Assembly (NCBI GenBank): GCA_903882875.1
Contig: CAIRYQ010000111.1
Span: forward strand, 1-64,000
From: an uncultured Spartobacteria bacterium
GTDB lineage: Bacteria; Verrucomicrobiota; Verrucomicrobiia; Chthoniobacterales; Chthoniobacteraceae
Length of the DNA stretch: 64,000 bases
Direction of reading: 5' to 3'
Shown here: positions 54,067 to 62,076 of the stretch, in pieces
Position numbering within the stretch: position 1 is the stretch's first letter
Layout of the letters: every line of letters begins with the position of its first letter
Program-made: the position numbers and the translations under genes
Notes under the pieces: model-generated
What the model was told of the DNA's origin: nothing
Databases searched by the model: none
The model's input: only the letters and a program-made list of their open reading frames with translations

Positions 54067-55850
54067 GGATGCGTCGCGCGGCCTTCATTATCGTGGCGCT
54101 GCTCTGCGCGTTCGGCGGCACGGTGCCCGTGACTTTTGCACAACTGAATCTCCAGCGTGCCGACGACATCGCGCCTGCGGCGAGCGCGAGCTTTTTGCCC
54201 GAGGAAACGCAGCTCGGACGCCCGGCGACTTACCGCGTGACGATCACGGCTTCGCAAAAGCCGCTGGAGCCGCCGGAACTCGCATCGCCCGCGGGACTCG
54301 AAGTTTCGTTCGCAGGCGGAAGCACGAGCACGGCAATCCTGAACGGCACGCCGATGTTGAACACGACTTTCAACTACAACGTCATGGCGCAGCGGACCGG
54401 AAAGTTCACAATGCCTGCGTTCGAGGTCGCGGTCGGCGGCGGCCGCGTGCGAGTGCCGGGCGCGGTGCTCACCGTGGTGCCGGCGGATCCAAATGCCGCG
54501 CCCTACCAGCCGGTGCGCGCCGAACTGGAGTTGCCGCAGCGCGATTTTTTTGCGGGCGAATCCATCGGCGGGCGGCTGCTCGTGATCGAGACACCGGACG
54601 AGTCGCCGCAATTCGTCTCGCATGTCGCGAAGACGACCGGCGCGGCGGTCGTGCGTCCGTCGCTCCGCACGACGCGCGAGCAGTTCACGATCGGCGGGCA
54701 GCGGCACGAGGGGCTCGTGATGCCCGTGCGCGTGACGCCGATTCTCGAGGGCGATCTCGATCTGGGAATTCAGATCCTCGTGAGCGTGCAGAAGAATGAC
54801 TCTCCGGGTCAGCGCGGCTTCGGCAGGGCGCAGAGCACCGTGGATGCGAAGCCCGCGCGCATCCGCGTGCTCGCGCTGCCGCGCACGGGACGGCTGCCGG
54901 GATTCACCGGGGCGATCGGGAAATTCACCGTCGCGCAACCGAAGCTCTCGGCGACGGAAATCGAGGCGGGCGAGCCGGTGACGCTCGTCATCGGCATGGT
55001 CGGAGACGGAAATCTCGAAGGCGTCGCCGCGCCGGAAATGAGCACCGCAGGCGGCTGGCAGATTTACAAGCCGACGAGCGAATTCCAGCCCGACCCCGAA
55101 GATCACAACAGCTCGCGCGGCGCGAAAGTTTTCACCTACACGCTCATTCCGAGTCGCGCGGGACTGAAGGCGACACCGGCGATGCCATTCTGCTATTTCG
55201 ATCCCGAGAAGCGCGCGTATGTGGACATCACCATCCCGCCGCTGCCGATCAATGTGAAACCATCTGCAAATGCGCCCGCACCCACCGAACCGGAGCCCGC
55301 GAAATCCGAGACTCCGCGCGCAGAGGAACAGCCGCGCAACGTCGAGCCTGCGATGACCGGTCTCGTGGAAAAACCGGGCCGCTGGGTCCGTTCCCCGGCT
55401 CCGCCGCTGCGCGAATGGTGGCTGCTCGCCGCAGAATGCGCGCCGCCCGTGTTGCTGCTCGCACTGTGGGCGTGGCGTCGTCGCCGCGACTGGCTTGCGG
55501 CAAATCCGCAGATCATCCGCCGCCGCCGCGCGCACGCCGCCGCGCGCCGCGCGCTTGCCCGCGCACGGGCCGCCGCGCACAAAAACGATCGCGGTGAATT
55601 TCTCCGCGCAAGTGCAGGCGCGCTGCGCGAGGCCGCATCGCCGCTCGACTCCGCACGCGCTGAGAGCCTCACGCGCGAGGACGTGCTCCGTCTCCTGAAT
55701 GGCGATGCAGGCGCGACCGCCGTCGCGCGAACGGTGCTCGACTCCGCGGATGCCTCGAACTACTCGCCGGCAAACGGGCCGACCTTCGAGCCGCGCACGC
55801 TGCTGCCGGAACTCGAGCGTGCAGTCCAGACCCTCGCCCGCCGCGCATGA
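54063..55850 (+). CDS. batD: BatD-family protein (oxygen tolerance)
   Basis: 595 residues from GTG 54063 (coupled by GTGA overlap); ATG 54069 is an alternative two codons on. A signal peptide (AFIIVALLCAFGGTVPVTFA) precedes repeated beta-sandwich domains: LGRPATYRVTITASQKPLEPPEL, FNYNVMAQRTGKFTMPAFEVAVGGGRVRVPG, ATEIEAGEPVTLVIGMVGDGNLEGVAAPEM and FTYTLIPSRAGLKATPAM. A membrane helix sits near 450-470 (LLAAECAPPVLLLALWAW), and a cytoplasmic tail ends the protein. The pattern is typical of BatD. Confidence 0.9.
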   Translation: MRMRRAAFIIVALLCAFGGTVPVTFAQLNLQRADDIAPAASASFLPEETQLGRPATYRVTITASQKPLEPPELASPAGLEVSFAGGSTSTAILNGTPMLNTTFNYNVMAQRTGKFTMPAFEVAVGGGRVRVPGAVLTVVPADPNAAPYQPVRAELELPQRDFFAGESIGGRLLVIETPDESPQFVSHVAKTTGAAVVRPSLRTTREQFTIGGQRHEGLVMPVRVTPILEGDLDLGIQILVSVQKNDSPGQRGFGRAQSTVDAKPARIRVLALPRTGRLPGFTGAIGKFTVAQPKLSATEIEAGEPVTLVIGMVGDGNLEGVAAPEMSTAGGWQIYKPTSEFQPDPEDHNSSRGAKVFTYTLIPSRAGLKATPAMPFCYFDPEKRAYVDITIPPLPINVKPSANAPAPTEPEPAKSETPRAEEQPRNVEPAMTGLVEKPGRWVRSPAPPLREWWLLAAECAPPVLLLALWAWRRRRDWLAANPQIIRRRRAHAAARRALARARAAAHKNDRGEFLRASAGALREAASPLDSARAESLTREDVLRLLNGDAGATAVARTVLDSADASNYSPANGPTFEPRTLLPELERAVQTLARRA

Positions 55851-56623
55851 AGATGACGCAGCAGACAATCGAGGGACGCGCACGGGAAGTCGCAGCCGTG
55901 CTGTCATTTTTCCTCGTTCTCCTCGCGCCGCAGAGCCGCGCTGCCTCAACGCCCGACGAACGTTTCAAGAAAGCATCCGAAGCTTACGCCGCCGGCGAAT
56001 TTGCCGACGCCGTCTATGAGCTGCGCGAGATGGTGAACGAGGGGAATTTCTCTGCAGCAGCGTTCCACAATCTCGGCGACGCGGAGTGGAAAGTCGGCCG
56101 TCACGGCCATGCGGTGCTCGCGTGGGAACGCGCGCTCTCGCTCGATCCGTTCAGCAAGAACACGACGGCGAATCTGCGCTTCGCACGGCACAACGCCCGC
56201 GTGGATGCGCCGCAGCTCGCGTGGCACGAGCGCTACTCGACCGCGCTTCCCGGCGGCTGGTGGATCGTGATCGCGTCCGCAGGGCTGTGGGGCGGTGTCG
56301 CGCTGCTCACGCTGCCGCGCCTGCTGGGATGGCGGCGTGCGGACTGGCACCAGGGCGTGGCCGCCGCGCTGTTCGCGATTTTCCTGCTGTGCGGCCCGGC
56401 GCTCTTCGGCACATGGAAACGCTCGCAGTTTGGCGTGGTGCTGGAGGACGACGTGCCGCTGCGCCTCACGCCGACGCGCGAGGCGGAGACGCTCGTGAAG
56501 GTCACCGCCGGCGAGATGGCGCGCGTCGAACGCGAGCGCGGCGAATACTTCTACGTGCGCGCCGATGGCGATCGCGCGGGCTGGGTGCGCAAGGCGGATT
56601 TTGCGCTCGTGTGGCCGCGGTGA
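55847..56623 (+). CDS. batE: TPR and SH3-like membrane protein (BatE-like)
   Basis: 258 residues, ATGA overlap with the BatD gene. Signal peptide (VAAVLSFFLVLLAPQSRAA), TPR repeats at about 35-115 (FKKASEAYAAGEFADAVYELREMV, AFHNLGDAEWKVGRHGHAVLAWERALSLDP), two membrane helices (GGWWIVIASAGLWGGVALLTL and VAAALFAIFLLCGPALF) and a C-terminal SH3-like domain (VVLEDDVPLRLTPTREAETLVKVTAGEMARV). This layout matches BatE proteins and closes the cluster. The stop is 4 nt from the convergent cyclase-repeat gene. Confidence 0.85.
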   Translation: MKMTQQTIEGRAREVAAVLSFFLVLLAPQSRAASTPDERFKKASEAYAAGEFADAVYELREMVNEGNFSAAAFHNLGDAEWKVGRHGHAVLAWERALSLDPFSKNTTANLRFARHNARVDAPQLAWHERYSTALPGGWWIVIASAGLWGGVALLTLPRLLGWRRADWHQGVAAALFAIFLLCGPALFGTWKRSQFGVVLEDDVPLRLTPTREAETLVKVTAGEMARVERERGEYFYVRADGDRAGWVRKADFALVWPR

Positions 56624-56627
56624 AATT

Positions 56628-57758
56628 TCACGCGCGGTCGTGGATGAATGCGAGCGCGAGGATGCAGTAGCAGGTGACGAGGACGGGATCCTTTTCCATC
56701 CAGCGCGCATTGTCGCTGGCCCAGGATCCGTCGGGCTTTTGCAGGGCGATGAGTTTTTGCGCGAGGTCGGCGCGCCAGTGGATGCGCTTGCCGTCGGCGG
56801 TGGTGAGTTCGTCGGAGCCGCCTGCGGAGAGCGCCTTGGCCATGGTGTGGTAGTAGTAAAAAAGCCCCTGCGCGCCCTGGCCGGGATTTTCATCGAGCGA
56901 CCAATGGCGCTGGATCCAGCCGATCGCGGCGGCGATGCGCGGGTCGTCCTTTTTTGCGTCGGCGTAAATGAGGCTGAGCACGCCCGCGTAGGTCATGGAG
57001 CCGTAGCTGCGGAGCGCCTTTTTGCCGTCGGCGGTGGTGACTTCACCGGCGGGGCTGTCGCCGGGGGAGTAGATGAAGCCGCCCTTGTTATCCGCATCGT
57101 CGCTGGCCCACGGCTCTTTGTTGGTCGCGGTGTTGTTCTGGCAACGGCTGACAAAATCCATCGCGGCTTCCCAGTCGAGTTCGGGCCCGCCGGGAATCTC
57201 GCGGGTGCGGCGCTGCGTCTCGGCGGCGCGCAGGGCTTCGAGTGCGAAGACGGTGTTGTCGAGGTCCGGGCGTCCGCGTTTGCCGCCGCTCTCGTAACCC
57301 CAGCCGCCGTTCTGCTCGGGCTTCACGCTGTTTTTGACCTGCCCGCCGATCAGGAATTTGCGCGCATCGGCGATGATCTTGTCGTCGCGGCGATCATCGG
57401 CGAGCACGAGCGTGACGAGGCAGATGCTCGTGTTGTAGTTGCCCATCGCCCTGGCGTAGATGCCGCCGTCTGGCTGCGCGTGTTTGCGGACGAAATCGAG
57501 GCCGTCGTTCGCGGGCTTGGTTTTGGCGAATTTTCCGCCCGGCGCGCGCAGATGGGCCATCACGCAGAGCGCAGTCATCGCGGGATAGTCGGGCGAACTC
57601 CACGAGCCGTCGGGCTTCTGCGACTTGTCGAGAAAGGCGAGGCCCTTCGCGATGGCGGAGCCAATCTTTGCGCGGAGCGCGGCATCGCCCTGCTCTGCGA
57701 ATGCGGGCGCACCGAGCAGGGCTGCGATGGACGTGGCGAGGAAACGACGGCGGTTCAT
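56628..57758 (-). CDS. Secreted prenyltransferase/squalene-cyclase-repeat protein
   Basis: 376 residues from ATG 57758. A twin-arginine-like signal (NRRRFLATSIAALLGAPAFA) is followed by alpha/alpha-toroid repeats of the squalene-cyclase/prenyltransferase type: GLAFLDKSQKPDGSWSSPDYPAMTALCV, GLDFVRKHAQPDGGIY, DLDNTVFALEAL, YGSMTYAGVLSLIYAD and ALQKPDGSWASD (QxxDGSW repeats). No DXDD cyclase acid motif is apparent, so it is more likely a binding or structural toroid than a terpene cyclase. Such exported toroids are common in Planctomycetes and Verrucomicrobia. Convergent with the Bat cluster. Confidence 0.82.
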   Translation of the reverse strand: MNRRRFLATSIAALLGAPAFAEQGDAALRAKIGSAIAKGLAFLDKSQKPDGSWSSPDYPAMTALCVMAHLRAPGGKFAKTKPANDGLDFVRKHAQPDGGIYARAMGNYNTSICLVTLVLADDRRDDKIIADARKFLIGGQVKNSVKPEQNGGWGYESGGKRGRPDLDNTVFALEALRAAETQRRTREIPGGPELDWEAAMDFVSRCQNNTATNKEPWASDDADNKGGFIYSPGDSPAGEVTTADGKKALRSYGSMTYAGVLSLIYADAKKDDPRIAAAIGWIQRHWSLDENPGQGAQGLFYYYHTMAKALSAGGSDELTTADGKRIHWRADLAQKLIALQKPDGSWASDNARWMEKDPVLVTCYCILALAFIHDRA

Positions 57759-57819
57759 GTGGGATGGGAGTTTGCGCGCCACGGCAAAGCAGCGGCGCAC
57801 GCCAATGCGGGATTCCAAA

Positions 57820-58737
57820 TCAGTTACGCCGCCCGCTGATTGGGTTGTAGGCGTTCTTCTTGGATTCGCCGGGGCCGAAGTCGTAACCGATGATGAGGAA
57901 CCCCATCTCCCGATCCGCGTCCCTGTTGGTGCCGAACATGCAGTTCAAATCCACATGGATGTTTTTCGTCACGCGCCACTGGATACTCGGCCCGACCGTA
58001 AATTTTTCAGCAGCATGGCCGCGCGCGCCTTTCACTGAATCATGATCGTAAAACGTCTCGATGCCGACGCCGAGCTTGCCGTCAATCACCGTGTAGCTGA
58101 GGCCCCCGGTGACTTGGAATTCCTGCTCACGATTCTGGCCGAGTTCCGCCTCCCATACGAAATTCAGGCCCCAGTGCCACCGCGGCGCAAGCTGATCTCC
58201 CAGGAGCAGTTTGAGTTCGTACACGTCCGGCCCCCAATGATGGTCGGCGAACTTGTATTCCGCGTAGAATGTGGGGTTGCCCCAGACCTTGCCCCAGTCC
58301 CACGGCGCCCAGCGCAGCTCGGCGTTGAAGCTCTGGTAGTGGAAACGGGCCTTCTCATTTCCCTCGATGTCATTGTACAGATCGAGCTGCATCCGGTAGG
58401 GCAGGCCGATTTCCACTTCCTCAAGCAATCGGTGGGAAATGGTATTGTCGCGGTGGTGCTCCAGCCGCCACCACGATTCGATGCCGAATTCCCACGGTGA
58501 TTGTTGGATATAGACGCGGGTGTTTCCAAAGCGACGCGCACTGGTCCATTCCGGGCGATTAGTATCGTCCGCGGGCTGCTCCTCAAGGAGTGCGCCGGCG
58601 GTCGAAGTGACGGTCGGCATGCGCTGCGCGGAGTTTTCGGTATCGCGCTTTTCTTCCGCGGCAAACACATGCGTGCAAAGCGCGATGGCCACGGGGAAAA
58701 TTGCGGTTCCGGTGAAAGGGCTGGTGGTTAGTTTCAT
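57820..58737 (-). CDS. Outer-membrane beta-barrel candidate
   Basis: 305 residues from ATG 58737. Signal peptide (TGTAIFPVAIALCTHVFA), a short polar region, then alternating strands (WEFGIESWWRLEHHRDN, IGLPYRMQLDLYNDI, FNAELRWAPWDWG, PTFYAEYKFA, YELKLLLGDQ, WHWGLNFVWEAELG, FQVTGGLSYTVIDGKLGVGIETFYD, FTVGPSIQWRVTKNIHVDLNCMFG, MGFLIIGYDFG). This looks like a small transmembrane barrel. The frame extends to ATG 58779, but that start would bury the signal. Function is unknown. Divergent from an NtrB/NtrC-like pair. Confidence 0.7.
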   Translation of the reverse strand: MKLTTSPFTGTAIFPVAIALCTHVFAAEEKRDTENSAQRMPTVTSTAGALLEEQPADDTNRPEWTSARRFGNTRVYIQQSPWEFGIESWWRLEHHRDNTISHRLLEEVEIGLPYRMQLDLYNDIEGNEKARFHYQSFNAELRWAPWDWGKVWGNPTFYAEYKFADHHWGPDVYELKLLLGDQLAPRWHWGLNFVWEAELGQNREQEFQVTGGLSYTVIDGKLGVGIETFYDHDSVKGARGHAAEKFTVGPSIQWRVTKNIHVDLNCMFGTNRDADREMGFLIIGYDFGPGESKKNAYNPISGRRN

Positions 58738-58753
58738 GCGAGGCTGCGCTCCT

Positions 58754-58770
58754 AGCGGACTGCGTGCCAG
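58754..58770 (-). promoter_or_regulatory. Sigma-54-like sequence upstream of the barrel gene
   Basis: Minus strand reads CTGGCACG-CAGT-CCGCT. The -24 element is a full match to TGGCACG; at -12 only GCT of TTGCT fits. The predicted transcription start would leave about six nt of leader and omit the AGGAG before the ATG, which argues against it. Interesting mainly because the divergent pair contains a sigma-54 activator. Confidence 0.25.
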
Positions 58771-58844
58771 ATGATGCAAGCCGTCGTGTTTTACCTCTGG
58801 AGAAAAATGATACGCCGCGAAATGCGGATGCTTGAGTGGATATT

Positions 58845-58869
58845 TGTTATTCCTCGCATCTGAATAACA
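58845..58869. promoter_or_regulatory. Perfect 8-bp inverted repeat in front of the NtrB-like gene
   Basis: TGTTATTC (58845-58852) and GAATAACA (58862-58869) are exact inverted copies with a 9-bp spacer, ending 22 nt before ATG 58892, in an AT-rich stretch. The geometry fits a dimeric regulator site or a promoter-overlapping operator. Confidence 0.5.
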
Positions 58870-58891
58870 TGATTATTATTTGTCCTCGCTC

Positions 58892-60325
58892 ATGCCTTTC
58901 CGCCACAGCCTCGTTTTCCGTCTTGCGGCGGTGTTCCTCGGCTTCGTCGTCACGGGCTCGCTAGGCGTGGTCGCGTGGCTCGCTTATGAGGAGACGCACG
59001 AATCGCACGCCGCGTTCGCCGCCGTCGCCCGCTCAAACGCGCACTTCGTCCGCTCGCAGCATCTGCCGCCCAGCGCACGGACTGCCGAAGCGCTCGGCGA
59101 AGTGCTCGGAGTGGAGGCGTACTTTTTGCACGGCAGCGATCCGCTGTCCGCGGTGCCCGATGCCATGACACGACTCGGCAGTTGGGAGGGGAAATCGCTT
59201 TCCGAAGCGATAATCTTCCCCGCCGGAGTCGTGCGCGCCCGGCACGGCGCGGAAAGCGTGAAGGTTCCGATAGATGAGGAGGTGAGCCTGCTGTTGTTCC
59301 GCATCGCGCCAAGCGCCGGCGGGCTGTGGCAGTCTCGCACATTCGCAGTGCTCGGCTCATTCTGGCTGCTCTCGCTCGCGCTCGCTTGGGCGCTCGCACG
59401 CGGCATCGTGCGCCCGCTGCGTTCGCTCGCGCAGCGGCTCCCGCGCATCGCGGATGAAAATGCCGCGCCGCCGCCCGAGGCCGCGCGCACCGACGAAATC
59501 GGCCAGCTCGCCCGCGCCTACCTCGACACGCGCACCGCGCTCGCGGACGAACGCCGCGCCCGCCAGCAAGCCGAGCGCCTCGCCACGCTCGGACGCATGG
59601 CCACAGGCCTCGCACACGAGATCAACAACCCCGTCACCGCGATCAAACTCCACGCGCAGCTCCTTGAGGCCGGGATCGCGGAAATTCCCGCGCCCGGCTC
59701 GCACGTTGGCGACGGCACGGATTCACTCGCGATCATCCTCGCGGAAAACGCAAAGATCGAGGCGCTCGTGAACCAGTGGATGTTTCTCGCGCGCCCGCAG
59801 CCGCCGCAGACTTCGCCCTGCGATCCCGCCGAACTCATCGCCAGCGCGATCCGCATCCACGCGCCCGCAGCCGCACACGCCGGTGTGAAAATCGTGAATG
59901 AAACACAGCCCGGCTGCCGCATCTCCGCCGACGCTCGCCGGCTCGGACAGGCCATCGGCAACGTGATCGTAAATGCAATCCAGGCGATGGCGGCGAATGG
60001 CGGCACACTGCGCATCACGGCAAAAGATGAAGCGGAAAACTCCGCAAACGGCACAAGCCCCTCTGCCATTCGTGATCCGTCATTCGTCATCAGCTTCGCC
60101 GACACCGGCCCCGGCTTCAGCACCGCCGCACTTGCGCACCACGCGGAACTTTTCTTCAGCGAAAAAGAAGGCGGCATGGGCATCGGCCTCAACGTCACCG
60201 CTGAAATCCTCCGCGCGCACGGCGGCGATTTACGCGTCGGAAATTTCGCCGGGGGCGCAGTCGTCACATTCGTCCTCCCTCTCGCGGCGGACACCAAATC
60301 AGAAACCAGAAATCAGAAATCCTAA
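58892..60325 (+). CDS. NtrB-like sensor histidine kinase
   Basis: 477 residues from ATG 58892 (TTG 58880 also in frame). N-terminal helix (LVFRLAAVFLGFVVTGSLGVVAWLAY), periplasmic region of about 115 residues, second helix (FAVLGSFWLLSLALAWALA), HAMP region, and H-box RMATGLAHEINNPVTAIK with His near 249. N-box GNVIVNAIQAMAANGG, G-box ISFADTGPGFS and MGIGLNVTAEILRAHGG complete the catalytic domain. The H-box is the type paired with NtrC regulators. The regulator gene begins directly after this stop. The signal sensed is unknown. Confidence 0.93.
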   Translation: MPFRHSLVFRLAAVFLGFVVTGSLGVVAWLAYEETHESHAAFAAVARSNAHFVRSQHLPPSARTAEALGEVLGVEAYFLHGSDPLSAVPDAMTRLGSWEGKSLSEAIIFPAGVVRARHGAESVKVPIDEEVSLLLFRIAPSAGGLWQSRTFAVLGSFWLLSLALAWALARGIVRPLRSLAQRLPRIADENAAPPPEAARTDEIGQLARAYLDTRTALADERRARQQAERLATLGRMATGLAHEINNPVTAIKLHAQLLEAGIAEIPAPGSHVGDGTDSLAIILAENAKIEALVNQWMFLARPQPPQTSPCDPAELIASAIRIHAPAAAHAGVKIVNETQPGCRISADARRLGQAIGNVIVNAIQAMAANGGTLRITAKDEAENSANGTSPSAIRDPSFVISFADTGPGFSTAALAHHAELFFSEKEGGMGIGLNVTAEILRAHGGDLRVGNFAGGAVVTFVLPLAADTKSETRNQKS

Positions 60326-61684
60326 ATGGCCTCCGTTCTCATCATCGAAGACGAAACAGCACTGGCCACCGCCCTTTCGCGCATCTGCCAGCGCCTCGGC
60401 TGGCGCGCGGAACTTCGCGCCAGCGGCAATGCCGGCCTGCGCGCACTTGCCTCGGGAAATTTTGATCTCGCGATCCTTGACATCGGGCTGCCCGACCTCA
60501 GCGGTCTCGAAGTCCTCGAAAAGGCTCGCGCGCGTGCGCCGCAGCTCCCTGTCGTCATCATCACCGCGCACGGGAAACTCGAAAACGCCGTGGCCGCCCG
60601 CAAGCTCGGTGCAGCCGCCTACCTCGTGAAGCCGCTCGATTTGCGGGAAATCGAACGCACGCTCACGCAGATCCTCGCGACGAAAATTGCGCCCGTGTCC
60701 GCCGCTGCGCCCACATCTTCCGGTGCACAGATCCTCGGCACATCGCCCGCGATGCAGCGCGTCTTCCTCGAAATCGCGCACGCCTGCACGACGGATGCGC
60801 CCGTTCTCCTCTCCGGTCCGACCGGATCGGGCAAGACCCTCGCTGCGCGCAGTATCCACATTCACAGCGCGAGAAAGGACGCGCCCTTCGTCGCGCTCCA
60901 CTGCGGCGCACTCCAGGAGCAGCTCCTCGAAAGCGAACTCTTCGGGCACGAGCGCGGCGCATTCACCGGTGCCGTCACCGCGCGCGCCGGCCACATCGAG
61001 CGCGTGCGCGGCGGCACGCTTTTCCTCGACGAGATAGGCGACATCTCGCCCACCGTGCAGGCGAAGCTGCTGCGCTTTGTCGAGGAGCGCGCATTCACGC
61101 GCGTCGGCGGGCGCGAGGACATCCGCGTCGAGCTGCGCCTCATCACCGCGACGAACAAAAACCTCCGCGACGAAGTGAAGGCAGGCCGCTTCCGCGAGGA
61201 TCTCTTCTACCGGTTGCACGTCCTCGAAATCGGGATGCCCCCGCTCCGCGAGCGCGCCGACGACATCACCGTGCTCGCCGAAAATTTCCTCCGCTCCGCC
61301 GCACGTCCGCTCGCGCTCGCACCCGCGACGCTCACGCTTCTCAAACGCCACGACTGGCCCGGCAATCTCCGCGAACTCCGCAACGTCCTTGAACACGCCG
61401 CTGCCGTGTGCACCGGCCCCGTCATCCTCCCCGCACACATTCCGCGCGACCTCCACGAGCGGACAGGTAGCGCATCAACACCCGACGCAGGTCTCGCGGC
61501 AGCCCTAGCCGAGTGGCTCGACGCGCGCCTCTCGGAAAAGTCCACATGGCGGGCCATGCATGACGCCATCGAGTCTCTCGCGCTGCGCCACCTCCTCACG
61601 CGATTCGACGGCAAGCCCACCATCCTTGCTCGCGAAACAAAAATGAACCGCGTCACGCTGCGGAAAAAATTCGCGCGCGACTGA
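60326..61684 (+). CDS. Sigma-54-dependent NtrC-family response regulator
   Basis: 452 residues. Receiver with IIEDET acidic site, phosphoacceptor in LAILDIGLPDLSG (about Asp52), Thr in VIITAHG and Lys in YLVKPLD. AAA+ domain with Walker A GPTGSGKT, the sigma-54 contact motif GHERGAFTGA, Walker B GGTLFLDEIGD and a sensor-2 region RHDWPGNLRELRNVLEH. A Fis-type helix-turn-helix ends it (ALRHLLTRFDGKPTILARETKMNRVTLRKKF). It starts immediately after the kinase stop. It should activate sigma-54 promoters, with the divergent outer-membrane barrel gene as the obvious candidate target. Confidence 0.95.
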   Translation: MASVLIIEDETALATALSRICQRLGWRAELRASGNAGLRALASGNFDLAILDIGLPDLSGLEVLEKARARAPQLPVVIITAHGKLENAVAARKLGAAAYLVKPLDLREIERTLTQILATKIAPVSAAAPTSSGAQILGTSPAMQRVFLEIAHACTTDAPVLLSGPTGSGKTLAARSIHIHSARKDAPFVALHCGALQEQLLESELFGHERGAFTGAVTARAGHIERVRGGTLFLDEIGDISPTVQAKLLRFVEERAFTRVGGREDIRVELRLITATNKNLRDEVKAGRFREDLFYRLHVLEIGMPPLRERADDITVLAENFLRSAARPLALAPATLTLLKRHDWPGNLRELRNVLEHAAAVCTGPVILPAHIPRDLHERTGSASTPDAGLAAALAEWLDARLSEKSTWRAMHDAIESLALRHLLTRFDGKPTILARETKMNRVTLRKKFARD

Positions 61685-61827
61685 GCATTTCTCCCAACCG
61701 TCACCGTGTCGGAAACTCCGGCCCGCCGCCCCAGACGAGTCTGCGCCATGCGAAACAATACTGCATCGCAACGAATATTCCCCTTGCCGTTCAACCCGCA
61801 CCGGCTAACATCTGCTCCTCACCAAAT

Positions 61828-61904
<77 letters not shown>

Positions 61905-61939
61905 CTTCCAATCGGAAGTAGGTTCCGCCCTCTCAATGA

Positions 61940-61963
61940 CTTGCAGCGCATGCAAGATTTTTT
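61940..61963 (+). terminator. Rho-independent terminator after tRNA-fMet
   Basis: Stem CTTGCA (61940-61945) and TGCAAG (61951-61956) with a 5-nt loop GCGCA, followed by ATTTTTT. Placed 35 nt after the tRNA, it should stop the tRNA transcript before the integrase. Confidence 0.6.
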
Positions 61964-61983
61964 GGTGAATGCCCCAAAAACAG

Positions 61984-62019
61984 GGTGTGCCTAAAAATCC
62001 CCGTGCCGGTGTGCCTAAA
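61984..62019 (+). repeat. 12-bp direct repeat GGTGTGCCTAAA (two copies)
   Basis: Exact copies at 61984-61995 and 62008-62019, 24 bp apart centre to centre, between the tRNA terminator and the integrase. Direct repeats in this place are often arm-type integrase binding sites. If the integrase instead starts at 61969, the repeat would be a coding repeat (VPK). Confidence 0.4.
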
Positions 62020-62076
62020 CCAGGCGGCATATCAACTTTCCCCGTGGAATTTGCGTCCGCCGTTTCACCGACACAG

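Noticed and set aside
56628-57758. Terpene/hopanoid cyclase
   Set aside because: The toroid repeats are present, but no DXDD-type catalytic motif is visible and the protein has an export signal, so cyclase activity is not claimed.
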